In this document: positions 45,091 to 56,375 of the stretch, piece after piece
How the letters are laid out: every line of letters starts with the position of its first letter
Numbering within the stretch: the first letter of the stretch is position 1
DNA from: Diogma glabrata
Taxonomy: Eukaryota; Arthropoda; Insecta; Diptera; Cylindrotomidae
Length of the DNA: 64,000 nt
NCBI GenBank assembly: GCA_963693315.1
Contig: OY856188.1
Span: 95,165,745 to 95,229,744, forward strand
Reading direction: 5' to 3'
Made by a program: the position numbers and the translations under genes
Notes under the pieces: model-generated
Database searches by the model: none
What the model was told of the DNA's origin: nothing
The model's input: the letters and a program-made list of their open reading frames with translations, nothing else

Positions 45091-45694
45091 TTAGTAGAGG
45101 CACCGTAAATACTTTTATTATTAGGGGGTTTATTGTTTTTTATTTTTGGGCAAGTCAGCTTAATATAACTTTAATTGGTGATAGTTCATATTTATCAATT
45201 TCAATTACAATTTCAATTACAAATAATTTATTTCTACAAATTTTCACCAATTTTAATTACATCAGTTTAAACGACAATTTGCATTAAAAGTTTTGTATTT
45301 TTTTGCCCCCAAAATAAAAATAAAAATATGAGACGCCATTACACAGCAAGAAAAACAAACTGTTATCGCTGGTATTGTCAAAAACAAAAGTTTGACAATT
45401 CTAGCGCTAAGCATTTTATTATGGTTTACATTAATTTTAAATTACATTTGTTGGCGAAAATATTAAAATAACTTCAACTTTTGTTAATCCAAAAATAAAT
45501 TGTAATATCAATATGAATTACCTGTGATAAGAAATCGCATCTTTTGTACAGATTTGGATGTTGTTTTTAACCCCTTAAGGTTTTATTTGTTTAAAAAAAA
45601 TTATGTTTGGTTGAACTATTTGTTTGAAAAATTTTGTGCGGAAAATAATTCTTTTAAAAAAATGCTCCGATTTTCTTGAAACTTTGATGATCGT
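45091..45694. other. Non-coding; small hairpin at 45372-45408
   Basis: AT-rich. TTGTCAAA and TTTGACAA form a small dyad within CGCTGGTA...TAGCG. No gene. Confidence 0.4.
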
Positions 45695-46400
45695 TAGTAT
45701 AATAAAAAAAAACTAACACGTGTTTTTTTTTTTTTATTTTCTCACTAGTTCTAAGCCACAAGGTGGCTCGAACTTTTTTAAGAAACATGAAAGTTAAAAG
45801 TTAAATTGTGCTCGAACGGGTGAACCGATTCTAATAATTTTTTTTTGTTTGAAAGGTACTTTAGTTAGGCTTTTTAAAAGTACTATACTGATAAAAAAAA
45901 ATTATATTTTATATTAGTTTTAAGTTTTCAAACCTTTTAAAAAAAAATCTTAATTTTTTGTTTTATTTTTTTATGTTTGAAAGATTTATTTTACTGTAAA
46001 TTTAGATTTACTAAAAACTAGTGCAGGGATTTTATTGAACTTTTTTTGTTTTAAAAGTATTAACATATAGTTTTATGTGTTAAAATAAATTATGTGTTTG
46101 AAATGATTACTTATTTATTTGAATTAAGTAATAACTATATATATGAGACATTCTTTGCAACTCGGAGACCCCCTGCTCTTCAGAATGATTTAGGTTTTTC
46201 AGAAGGTTTATGGGCAAAAATTGTAGCTTATTGTGTCTTGTTTCCAATGTCGTGTGCCCCTTTTCAAAATTTAAAATGGCAGAATAAATATGGCGGATAT
46301 AGGCTTACGGCCTTATTCTGAAAGTATAGCAATTTAGAATTGCCAGCACAAATTTTATATATCAACATATACGTCCAAGAGACGAAGAATGTTGGTAATT
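45695..46400. repeat. Left arm of inverted repeat around microsatellite (family A)
   Basis: Contains family A (TGCTCGAACGGGTGAACCGA at about 45810) and, further in, AAAATGGC(A/G)GAAT and GGCTTACG. These occur inverted in 47385-47700. This arm has extra sequence (about 45960-46240) missing from the right arm. Confidence 0.75.
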
Positions 46401-46433
46401 TATTTATTTTTATTTATTTATTTTTATTTATTT

Positions 46434-46476
<43 letters not shown>

Positions 46477-46720
46477 TTGATTTATTTATTTATTTATTTA
46501 GTTATTAATTATTTTATTTACTTTTTTATTTATTTATTTATTTAATTATTTTTATTTGTTATTATTTATTTTAATAATTTTTATTTATTTTTATTTATTT
46601 CAATAATTTTTATTTATCTTCATATATTTTTATTCATTTATTTATTTTTATTTATTTATTTATATATTTTTATTTTTTATTTATTTTGTTTATTTTTATT
46701 TTTTATTTTTTTTATTTATT

Positions 46721-46751
<31 letters not shown>

Positions 46752-46811
46752 TTAATTTATTTATTTATTTTTTATTTATTTATTTATTTATTTATTAATT
46801 CATTTATTTAC

Positions 46812-46858
<47 letters not shown>

Positions 46859-47096
46859 TTTTTTATTTTTTTATTTATTTTTATATATTTTTATTTATTT
46901 TTATTTATTTTTATTTATATATTTATTTTTATTTATTTTTATTTATTTTAATAATTTTTATTTATTTTTATTTATTCTTTTTCATTTATTTATTTTAATT
47001 TATTTATTTATATATATTTTTTTTTGATTTATTTTTATTTATTTATTTATGAATTTATTTATTTATTTTTTTATTTATTTATTTATTTATTTATTT
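46399..47096. repeat. (TTTA)n / (TTTTTA)n microsatellite, about 700 bp
   Basis: Almost uninterrupted TTTA and TTTTTA motifs with occasional variants. The ORFs at 46686-47302 (long Y/L/F/I repeats) are translations of this repeat and not genes. It sits exactly between the two inverted arms. Confidence 0.97.
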
Positions 47097-47384
47097 TGAA
47101 GTTTTTTGTAGAAAATTATTTTAAAAAAAAATCGGCTAATATGTACCGAAAGATTGTTATGGAAGTTATAGACAAAACTTCTATAATTTCCAAAAAACAT
47201 CTCCAAAGTGCAATTTTCCAGGTTTTTTGTAAAAAGTTAATGAATATTCAAAATTATGGAAGAAAATATAAGAACGGGAGATCTGTTATTTGTTGTTTTT
47301 AATTTTATATATTTATATTTACGAGCCGCCATTTTGAATAAAAAATTTAACATCACTCGGAAGTTGAAACTACTTATAAATTAT

Positions 47385-47700
47385 CAACATTCTAAGTAAA
47401 ACAACATATCTGTTGATATTTTAAATTTGTGTTGGTAGCCAAATTTCTACACTTTCAGAGTGAAGTCGTAAGCCTGTAGCTGCCATATTGATTCCGCCAT
47501 TTTATATGTATATTTATGAAAGGGAAGAAAACGATACTTTTTGAAATCACCATGTTTGAACAAATAAAATTTTAAAAAATCATCTAAAAATATGAATATT
47601 TTTGTTAAAGTAATATTTTCATAAGGCGTCACTATGTACCTTTTAAACAAAAAAAAATTCATTAAAATCGGTTCACCCGTTCGATCACAATTTTGAAATG
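47385..47700. repeat. Right arm of inverted repeat around microsatellite
   Basis: Inverse of parts of 45790-46400: GTAAGCCTGTAGCTGCCATA, CCGCCATTTT and ATCGGTTCACCCGTTCGATC. Together the arms would fold into a long imperfect stem with the TTTA tract in the loop. Confidence 0.75.
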
Positions 47701-47739
47701 AAGTCAAGTGATTCCATGAATTTAATTTATTTTGTTATC

Positions 47740-47846
47740 ACGAGTCTAACTCGCGATTGTCTTAGAAGGTAAAATAAATTTCTACGAGTCAGACTCGTGA
47801 TTGTTTCACAAAGCAAAATAAATCTCCACGAGTCAGACTCGTGATT
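47740..47846. repeat. 44-bp tandem repeats of a perfect palindrome
   Basis: ACGAGTCAGACTCGT (7-bp arms around a central A) begins at 47784 and 47828. A variant, ACGAGTCTAACTCGCG, begins at 47740. Units share GATTGT...AAAATAAAT(T/C)TC. The regular spacing of dyads resembles an array of dimeric-protein binding sites, but no function is shown. Confidence 0.9.
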
Positions 47847-48169
47847 GATGCAAAAGGAGTTAAGTTTACATCACGCACTCCATATTTGAGGTTTTACTTC
47901 AAATGTTTACTAAAATATTTAATTTTTTTAAATTTTATTTTAAATTACGATAGAATCACAAATATTTTATTTATTATAAATTCACTCAAATATCACCACA
48001 ATAAATTAAACAAAACAGTTCTATTAAAAATCAAAACAATGAAATGTTCACAATGTTTTTATTTTGGCAATTCTAGCGCGGTGAATTTTTTTTTTTTTTT
48101 GGAATAAAATGTGTTGTGTTATAGGGTTTACAATCTGTGTCACAACAACACATAAATACCTTTTAAGAC

Positions 48170-48194
48170 CTAGCCTAGGCCTAGGCCTAGGTCC
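48170..48194. repeat. CCTAGG repeat at LINE 3' end
   Basis: Three CCTAGG-type units in succession form a palindromic tract. It coincides with the end of the LINE frame and may be its simple-repeat 3' terminus. Confidence 0.6.
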
Positions 48195-48935
48195 CACAAC
48201 AACTGGCGTTCTAAGATCATGATGAACGCTTTTTTAAACCTCTGCGGGTTGAAGTCACCTGAGACTAAGTGTTCCGGCAAACTATTCCATTTGTACGCAG
48301 TTCGGACAAAGAAGTATTTCTGCGATCTGCCAGTATGACAGCGTGGGATCTCGACCGTTTGACTGGTTGCGGTAGCCAATTGTCGAGTGGAACGGGGGTA
48401 AGAATAAGTTTGAGGCATGATGCTGCTGATTTCATCTGAGCACTGTTGATGACTATATTTGTAAAAAACAACGAGGTCAGCAACAGTGCGACGATGGGAA
48501 TCAAGTTTTTATGTCAAAGTTTGATCACCCACAATTCGTATAGCTTTTGAACAGAGTCCAAGAGGGCCAAGATGGAAACAGAAGCAGCACCCCAAACTTG
48601 ACAACAGTACTCCATACAGGGACGAATATAGGACCTATAAACATGGAGCAATTGGTAGGGAGTGAAAAATTTTTTGTATCTATTTGGGAGGCCGAGTTTT
48701 TTAGACGCGCTTTTTGCCATCGCCATTACATGATCGTTCCAGAGTAGGTCATTTGCAACTGTGACACCCAATAAACGAATACTTTTACATTCACCTATTG
48801 GTTCATCACACATACTGAATAAAATATCTTTGGGGAACTCGGTCTTTGATCTGGAAACAATCAACAGCTGTGTTTTGGTGGAGTTGAAATTGACCAGGTT
48901 TTGGTCACCCCAATCGGCAACATTTTTTAGGTCTT
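48170..48935 (-). pseudogene. LINE RT C-terminal fragment (minus strand)
   Basis: Read across frames: NLVNFNSTKTQLLIVSRSKT, LLGVTVANDLLWNDHV, ASKKLGL, YKKFFTPYQLLHVYRSYIRP and CMEYCCQVWGAASVSILALL, then in another frame VEIPRCHTGRSQKYFFVRTA with WNSLP. This is the post-catalytic RT/connection region of an insect LINE related to jockey/I-type elements. It is 5'-truncated and frameshifted near 48515. The 3' part runs into CCTAGG repeats (48173-48192). Confidence 0.85.
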
Positions 48936-49429
48936 TAAGTTTTTAGGTCTTTAAATTAAGAAAAAAAATGCTTCAAATATTTTTGTGTATATATACAGTA
49001 GTTTCATTTCCTCTATTCTCCTAATTCTTTGGAAGAACTTTGGACGAGCTATTTTTACCTTTCCTAACACAGTTTTGGACATCCAATTCCTATTCATCCA
49101 TGGCCTTACCTTTCAACCACTCTCGCTTTAATTTTTTTTTGTAATATCCGGAGTAGTAAAATAACGGTTTTGCTACCTTCGAAGCCGTTTTCTAATACAA
49201 ATATACTCATATTTATAGATACAAAAATATGTTATTCCAAATAAATTCTGAACACGCAAAACATAATAAAAAATCAACAAAAACTTAACACATAGTAAAA
49301 TAAAAACACCAATTTCAAAAATAGATTAATTATAAATTAATTTTATTGTGAACAAAAAATAATATTAATATACAAAATTTCTTTTTTGATCAACAATCCC
49401 TTCACTATTTGATTTTAAATTACATAATC
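48936..49429. other. Non-coding; inverse match to 43856-43920
   Basis: TTGCTTCAAA and TTTCACTTCCTCTATTCTCxTAATTCTTTG-like sequence at 48967-49032 occurs inverted at about 43856-43920, so these lie on either side of the intervening insertions. Confidence 0.5.
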
Positions 49430-49566
49430 TGCCGATCAAAATAATTTGATCGCTTGTATACAGCCAGTTTCTTTATTTCTCGTTTCCCTCTCCATTATCA
49501 GCGATTTTCTTTAAATATGAATACTATTATTTTAGAGTAAAAATTGAAAATAGTCCGTCGTTACAA
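49430..49566. repeat. Repeat family B right end, copy 1
   Basis: Shares GTTTCCCTCTCCATTATC and TATTTTAGAGTAAAAATT..AAATAGTCCGTCGTTA with 54907-55235, spaced differently. Confidence 0.65.
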
Positions 49567-52024
49567 AACTAAGAGAAACGAAGGTACGGATGATAGAACT
49601 AACATCACTATCAATCATTACTTGATAAAAAAATTGCTTTGATTGTATAAAATATTTATTATTGAATGAAAATATGGGAGAAAACAAGCCGAATTCACAT
49701 CAATAAGAAACAGAAGCAAAAAACCTGGCTGTACATAGAAAATATACCTTTATATGTATACACATTATTAATATTATTTATTAATTTTTTTTTTAACTTT
49801 ATTTAATAGTTATCTATTGTATATTTATTTTATTTATTCAAAAATATTTATTTGTTTATTATTTAAAATGAACAATATTTTTATTAATTTATTTATAAAA
49901 ACATGTATTTATTTTATTTATTCATTACGTATTCTATTTAATGAATTTATTTTTATTTTGAAATAAAACCTATTTATTTATTTAATGTATCTATTTATTT
50001 ACTTATTATTCAAAGTGATAAGAGATTTTCAAGTCAAAGATTCATTGGTTGACAAAAAAGACCAAATATGGAACAAATGACCAATGTCACCTAAGCCAGA
50101 TTAACGCATTCGTGAGCCCTGCCCAAAAATGGCATGTGAGAACTATCTAGATAAGACCCTAACGAACAGATTCTATAGAACACTTTCTCCCACCATTAAA
50201 AAGAAACAACCATGACTGTCACAATATGGCAAATATAACCACGTTCTACTGACCCAGCCATGGTTGCCCAACCTAAACTAAAAATAAATTACTAGAACTA
50301 ATGCCATCTGAAGAGCGCTTGTTATGACCTCAAATTGCGTGATGTCTAACATATATCGTTTGTAACAATATACAATCTGATACAGAACCAGTTAGTAAAG
50401 GAGTTAGTTCTTTGTAATTAAAACCAAACAGTAAAGACTATTTTTTCATCTATAATGATACATCATTGCGTTTTTTATTAACATTTTTATTAACATTTTT
50501 ACGACTCAGTCGGTATACATAAATACGGTATACATAAATTTTCTACAGGTAGCAGTCGGTATACACAAATTTTTTGACTCACTGTCGGAACATCAAGGTT
50601 ATAATAGTTTTTGTTATATACTTGAATTCTCGTTTGTAAACAATTCGAATTTGTTTTGTTTTCTTTCATTATCTCTTTGCTTAATTAAAACGAAGCCAAA
50701 AGAGATGATGATATGAACTCTCTTTTCGTATCATTTTGTTGTATTAAAGCATACAAGAAGGAAAACTCTTAGTATGTATGCTCATTTTACATTTCGATGG
50801 GTGAGTTGTTTTATTTGCCAATTGATGTGTGCAATGAACCTGTTGATGATATGATACGATTTTTTGTTAATAACAGGGTGGTCCCCCCATTTTTGTTTCT
50901 GTTTTACAATTTACAGAATACAAGAAAAAATGTTTTGGAAAAAATGAAACAGTCTGTTAACTGGTGTCGTTATAAATGTATTGTTTACAACAATATGCAC
51001 GACGAGTTAAGAATATATGCAATCAATTCTTCTTCTCTCTTGTTTAGAGTAATATAAAATATATAAATAACAAACATTTTTCATTTTGAGTTGAGTTGTA
51101 ATTTAAAATTTAAAATAAGTTCATAGGCGGTCAGCTGTAAACTTTTACTCGATACGGTTGTAATTAATTTGTTAATAAATATTATCTTTTTATCCGCTCA
51201 AATTATTATTGAAATATAACAAAAAAAAATCGATAAACAAAAATGTGATTAATTACTTAAAAAAATATATATATGTATGGGTTTGTTTATTTTAATTTAA
51301 ATATTTGTGTTTGTTGTTGAATATTATTTATATTTATTATGATTATTGTTAATAAATGTGATTTTAAAGAAATTAAAAAGAAAAGAAAAAGGTTTATAAA
51401 TGGAAATAATTTTGATAATGTTTGGTTGGAATGCCTACAAAATAAAGAAAATTAATGAAAAAAAAAAATATAATATAAGAAAAGAAAGAAAAAAATGTTT
51501 GGTTTCTTAATTACGTCATTACATATTTAATTGTTTTTTTTTGTCAATCATGCTCGTTGATAAATAATAAGAAGATGCACATTTTGGATTAAAAAGAAAA
51601 CAAAATCATCACGATTCCGGATGATCGAATAACGTAACAGATACTAGTAGTGTTTTTATATAAAAATTAAAGCACTGCGAGAAATCGCTGATAATGTTTA
51701 TACATTAATAGAGAAATAAATGGACCTTTTAGGCTTATTATCTAGGCATCAAAACATGAAGTCAACTCTCAACAAATTAAGTTAAGTTTATTATCATATT
51801 CTAATTTTTAAATTATTGAATTTTATTTTATTTTATTATTTATTTATTTTATTATACATGACCCATCATGGTCTTGTAAATTAAAATTAAATTATTCGTG
51901 TTATATTAGAGATTTTTTCTTAGTAGAGTCCGCGAATTATTCGTAAATTCATGTATTGCTTAAAATAATTAATTCCCTTGGATAAATACATACTGTATGC
52001 TTCTATTTTTAATAATATAAAAGT
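49567..52024. other. Mostly AT-rich, no gene seen
   Basis: Includes degenerate TTTA-rich sequence at 49790-50010. A less AT-rich patch at 50090-50290 is protein-like in short stretches but carries many stops. Three short CGGTATACA(T/C) units lie at 50511, 50526 and 50557. The ORF at 50797-51057 matches no family I know. Confidence 0.4.
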
Positions 52025-52400
52025 CCAGGCTTAACACGCTCCCGAGCGCCAGACTCTAAGTCTTAAGGTCCAATGGGCATTGTTCTATTTAATAAACTAA
52101 TCATTATTCAGAAAGAATTGAAATTGTATGAGGTGAAGCCCCTAATCCAGAAAAAATAGAATTGACTCCCCCCTTCACTCCATTGAAGAAGTTCCTGGGC
52201 AAGGAATGATACTACTGATATGTACCTCAGTACAAACACAGCAGTAGCCACCCCTGTACACCAGGAAGCTTCCTCGAAATGAAGAGGAGAACCAATTTTG
52301 ATCTGTTGATCGCATATCCATAACGGACATAGGCGACTGTGGACCATCAATTTCTGTTAAGGGCCCCATGGATGGCTTCTAGGCTTACCATTTAGAAAAT
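52025..52400. other. Higher-GC island, unassigned
   Basis: Noticeably GC-richer than the flanks and open in two minus-strand frames (52108-52350 and 52175-52369). Neither resembles a family I recognise. It may be a TE fragment or an exon-sized relic. Confidence 0.3.
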
Positions 52401-52568
52401 AATTTTAATTTAAAAAAAAAACGAAATTTTTAAATTTCACCAAAACACTTGATATATATCAACAATGCTTAAAAAAAATACATCACCAATCAAGAAAAAA
52501 GATTCAAAATAATGAAATGAATTTAATTTTGTCAAAAAACACAAAACGCCATGTAACAGAAAGATCGT

Positions 52569-52645
52569 ACAAACAATTTACATCCAATCTAACCCACATC
52601 CAATCCTTATCCAATCCACATCCATCATATCCAATAACCATGCAA
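52569..52645. repeat. ATCCAATCC-type minisatellite, left part
   Basis: Repeats of (C)ATCCAAT and related words, including TATCCAATAACCAT at 52629. The same words occur at 53999-54090 on the far side of the LINE, so one array has probably been split by the insertion. Confidence 0.7.
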
Positions 52646-52669
52646 TCTTTTGCTTTTGCTTTTGCTTTT

Positions 52670-53780
52670 AATCCAGGCTTACTTTTTAATTTGTACACTC
52701 ATGACATTCCTGACACAACATCAAATTTATTTGGTTGCGCTGATGATTGGACTCTGGCCACTCAAAATAAAGACATGGGTGTCGTGGAAGATTTACTCTC
52801 AACTGACCTGGCGATAATGAATGACTATTTTCGAACGGTGAGCTTATTTCCTAATCTAAGTAAAACCGAGAATTCTTGTTTCCACTTAAACAACAAACTG
52901 GCAAAACACGAACTATCAGTGTTATTTAACGGCACTGTAATTAAATACAATCAACAGCCAAAGTACCTGGGCAATACTCTCGATAGAACTCTTTCTTTTA
53001 AACTCCACCTAGAAAATACGTCACAAAAACTTAAAACGAGAAACAATATATTGCACAAACTGGCAGGCTCTACATGGGGTGCTACTCCAGCTACCCTCCG
53101 AACAACTGCTCTAAGTCTGGTTTACTCAGTGGCTGAGTATGGCGCACCAGTCTGGTTGAATAGCACACATATTCAAAAAGTCGACTGAGAGCTGCATACA
53201 ACGATGCGTACTATAAGTGGTACTATCAGGTCTACTCCTTTACCTTGGCTCCCTGTGTTAAGCAATATCGCTCCACCTGCACTCAGACGCTCAGATGCCC
53301 TCATGCGTGAACATAAAAAGGCAACCAACAACATCACGTCACCCTTGCACGAATGTTACGGTGACCACACTAGTTGTCGATTGAAGTCAAGAAAGCCTCC
53401 ACATAAAACTGCAAGCAACCTGCTGGCAACTAATTTTAATAACTTGGATGCCTGGGACACCTTCTGGCATCTTAAAAACACACTTGGGTTTTCTATTACT
53501 AACCCAACTTCTACCCAACCTGGTTTCGATTTGCCACGTCATACCTGAACCGCACTAAACCGAATAAGAACGAACCATGGACGTTGTGCTGATTCTTTCT
53601 ACAAGTGGGGAATCTCAGAGTCCCCTTAATGTGACTGCGGAGCTCCACAGCAAACCATAAAACACATTGCAACTGTGTGTCCAATTTAACGATACAATGG
53701 TGACATCTCAGACATCCATTTGGCAACCCCCGATGTAGTAGCATGGATAGACTCACTCGATGTAAACATCTATTGTTCAA
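52670..53780 (+). pseudogene. LINE reverse transcriptase, 5'-truncated, plus strand
   Basis: From 52670 the frame reads LLFNLYTHDIPDTTSNLFGC followed by ADDWTLAT, so the catalytic YADD reads CADD. Then LPNLSKTE-like and QPKYLG.TLDRTLSFKLHLE, then TTALSLVYSVAEYGAPVWL. A stop at 53186 and frameshift follow; 53204-53548 continues with MRTISGTIRSTPLPWLPVLS. Beyond it ALNRIRTNHGRCADSFYKWG and CDCGAPQQTIKHI carry the C-terminal Cys/His motif, to about 53775. The ORF's first 50 codons (52517-52669) are translated minisatellite, not LINE. Endonuclease is absent. Confidence 0.9.
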
Positions 53781-53998
53781 GTGTACTGCCCAATGTTCAA
53801 ATATTTTACTTTTTAACTAAAAGACGCGCAATCAAACTGATTGTAAGCTCATTTAATGTTTATTCATGTTTTGTCTTTGGTAGATTTCATAGAAAAAATC
53901 TACCTGTTTTAAGTTTATTTTATTTTATTTATTAATTTTATTTTATTTTTGAATGTGTTATAAAAACCGTACCCTAAAAAAACCCGGGTATGCAATAT
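53781..53998. other. LINE 3' UTR and tail region
   Basis: AT-rich sequence after the RT C-terminus, with TTTA-rich stretch at 53916-53945; the LINE probably ends in or just after it. Confidence 0.45.
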
Positions 53999-54092
53999 AT
54001 ATTCAATCCAATATATATCCAATCGGTATATCCAATAACCATACTCAATCCAAATCCAATCCATACACAATCCCGACTAAATCCATATAAAT
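53999..54092. repeat. ATCCAATCC-type minisatellite, right part
   Basis: Units such as CAATCCA and TATATCCAAT; contains TATCCAATAACCAT at about 54028, identical to 52629-52642, a possible target duplication of the LINE. Confidence 0.7.
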
Positions 54093-54236
54093 AAACCCCA
54101 ACTGGTTTAACCAAAACGAATCAAAACCAAAAAAACGAAAACAGGTTTTACCGAAATTCACGCGCCAAAAGTTATAACGCAAGATTCAAAATTAAAGAAA
54201 CTAAAAAAAAACCCAAAGTCTTTGTTTCACGCGCCA

Positions 54237-55240
54237 TGTAGAGAAAATTTGACTTTGTAAACCAAACTGTAATATTAAACCGGCAACTCAATCTACTTTA
54301 AACGAATTACACTTGAAAATCTTTTATTTATAACTGAGAAAATTTATTTAAAAAAAAACTAAGTACTGAAAAAATGACGAAAATATTTAACAAAACCAAA
54401 AATAAATTAACAGAAAATTATTTAAATTAAAATGCATAATAAGCTTATATTAGTATATATATTCTGATCCGCTTCTTCAAATTTCTTTTAACCAATAAAA
54501 TACACAGCTTGTCCGTGTAATAGTATTTCGGTCAAAAAATTCTTGAATTATATAATAAGCAACCCGTAACTCTTCACCACCAATTTCCATATTTAAACAA
54601 GCAAGGCATAGTTGAGTTATCGGTGTACCATCATCTTTTTGTGCATTATCGTCAATGTTTTTTCTTAAGATCAAGACGGATAATTTTCAAGAAAGCATTG
54701 AAGCTGAAATGTTCATCATCATAATATTTAAATCCTTGTTGAATTTGTCTTCGAATAAACCAACAATTGCTTTGCGTTTTTCTGCAGTTTGAAAACATTC
54801 GGCCACATAGTAGAGTGAACCAAGTTCAGCTGATGGTTTAATTTCATCCAAAACAACACGGTACTTCTACTTTGGATCGCCTATATACAAAGAGTTTCTT
54901 CTCTCCCTGTTTCCCTCTCCATTATCTTTCTCATCGCAAATAGATTCTAAATAAGCAATTTTCTCCAATACAGACAACAATTCAAGTTTTTATAAATTAA
55001 ACAACTGCACATATGAACAAAACTACGATAATTTATGTAAAACATGTATTATTAATTGACATTGACTGACGTAACTAAACCATCAACAAAAAAAATGTTT
55101 AATTGCACAGCAGTACAAAAAATGTCAGTACGCTTATTACAATTGAAGAGAAATAAATTGTTAAATTTTTAGCGAATTTCTTTAAATGTGAATACTATTA
55201 TTTTAGAGTAAAAATTTAAAATAGTCCGTCGTTATAATAA
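54237..55240. repeat. Repeat family B, copy 2 (carries COPE-like fragment)
   Basis: The left end matches 43200-43440 and the right end (GTGAATACTATTATTTTAGA and ATAGTCCGTCGTTAT) matches 49500-49560. No terminal inverted repeats were found. The interior holds the coatomer-epsilon-like pseudogene. The class of the element is unknown. Confidence 0.6.
54477..54892 (-). pseudogene. COPE: Coatomer subunit epsilon (COPE)-like gene fragment
   Basis: The minus-strand frame reads RNSLYIGDPK-stop-KYRVVLDEIKPSAELGSL, then YYVAECFQTAEKRKAIVGLF, EDKFNKDLNIMMMNISASML-stop. After an internal gap LRKNIDDNAQKDDGTPITQL, CLACLNMEIGGEELRVAYYI and IQEFFDRNT follow. This mirrors epsilon-COP blocks: KY.VVLDEIKPS, a R..IV..L segment, RKEL..MQ.KD.DATLTQL and GGEKLQ.AYYIFQE. 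Residues between the YIG and KYRVV blocks and a TPR-containing middle portion are missing. COPE is a TPR-like solenoid subunit of the COPI coat of Golgi vesicles. Stops and deletions mean it is non-functional. It could be a retro-copy or a captured gene piece in a repeat. Confidence 0.75.
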
Positions 55241-55432
55241 CTTAAGTTTTTATTTGTCGAATAAATAAATAAATTTAATGCATATCAACAAAAAACTTGT
55301 TGCATTTAGAAGTTGCTCACAGTTGATATAATATAAGTATATGGTTTATTCTTTAACAGACCGAACAGATATGACGATAACAAATTTTATATATTTTTGC
55401 TGTCCAGCGCTGGAAAAATTAACTTATTTAAA

Positions 55433-55860
55433 ACAGTAAAACTCATTTCTACTTTAATTAAATATACGTTTCTTATTGAAAATTGAATGTAGAATACGAT
55501 GGTCACTCTAAACGCTATTTGTTTTTGTTAGATAATGACTAAAAATTGATTTTAACATTTTATTTGTTTATAACAATAGGAATTTGTTAATAATTTTTAT
55601 AATTTTTATTTAAAATTCCATCTTTATTCTTTAAAATAAATAAGACAAAACGTGTCTATCTTTACCAGAACCAAAGTTTTGAATCTTTGAAAATAAGTCT
55701 TCAAGTCAAAAATCACAAAATTCTCCAAATTTATATCCGCTCTATTTCCCCTAAAAAAACAAGAAAAAATCCTCGAACCGGAATATCGTTTTGTTTATAT
55801 AGAACCCGTAAAAAATTTTTCAGCGGAATCGAAAATGTCTTAGTCACATTTTGTCCTAAT
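55433..55860. repeat. Diverged tandem duplication, copy 1
   Basis: Aligned with 55917-56375: ATGGTCAC(T/A)CTAAA, ATTTTATTTGTTTATAACA, GGAATTTGTTAATAA and AAATCCTCGAAC occur in the same order. Old duplication with many indels. The opposing ORFs at 55687-55952 lie in this repeat and are not supported as genes. Confidence 0.8.
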
Positions 55861-55916
55861 CTTTTCGGTATGTGGAATTTTTTGTCGTCCCGCACTCGAT
55901 AAATAAATTTATTTCT

Positions 55917-56375
55917 GACAGTAAAAATCATTTCTCCATTAATTAAAAACACTTTTTTATAGGAAATGAAACGTAGAACACAATGGTCACACTAAAAACT
56001 CATTTCGTGGGTAACTAAAGATCCATTTGAACATTTTATTTGTTTATAACATAAGGAATTTGTTAATAACTTTTACTAATTTTAATTTTTTTTTTTTAAA
56101 TTAAACTAGCATTTTGTAAACTATAGCATCTTTTAGCTTTAAAATAAAACAAACTAGAGGTCTAGTTCTAGTTCTATATCTTTAATAGAACCACAGTTAT
56201 GAAAATTTATAGAACCACAGTTATAAATAACAGTTATAAATAGCCAAAAATTACGAAATTCTCGAAATTTAGAACCGCTATATTTTACCAAAAAAAAAAT
56301 CCTCGAACACAAATATCTTTTTTCGATATAGAACCTGCAAAAAAAATTTGAGCCAAATCAAAAATGTGACGGTCA
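55917..56375. repeat. Diverged tandem duplication, copy 2
   Basis: Second copy, period about 485 bp; contains a local direct repeat TAGAACCACAGTTAT at about 56189 and 56211. Confidence 0.8.

Noticed and set aside
46686..47302. ORFs of 113 and 92 codons rich in Tyr, Leu, Phe and Ile
   Set aside because: Direct translation of the TTTA-type microsatellite; not a membrane protein gene.
47740..47846. CRISPR-like array
   Set aside because: Only three short units, palindromic and in an animal genome; linkers are related to each other and not unique spacers.
48170..48194. Telomeric repeat
   Set aside because: CCTAGG differs from the insect TTAGG unit and is only three units long at a LINE end.
52517..52669. 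N-terminal 50 codons of the ORF at 52517-53188
   Set aside because: Translation of the ATCCAATCC minisatellite joined by chance to the LINE frame.
55687..55952. Overlapping ORFs on both strands
   Set aside because: Lie in a diverged non-coding tandem duplication; no conserved frame in the second copy was seen.
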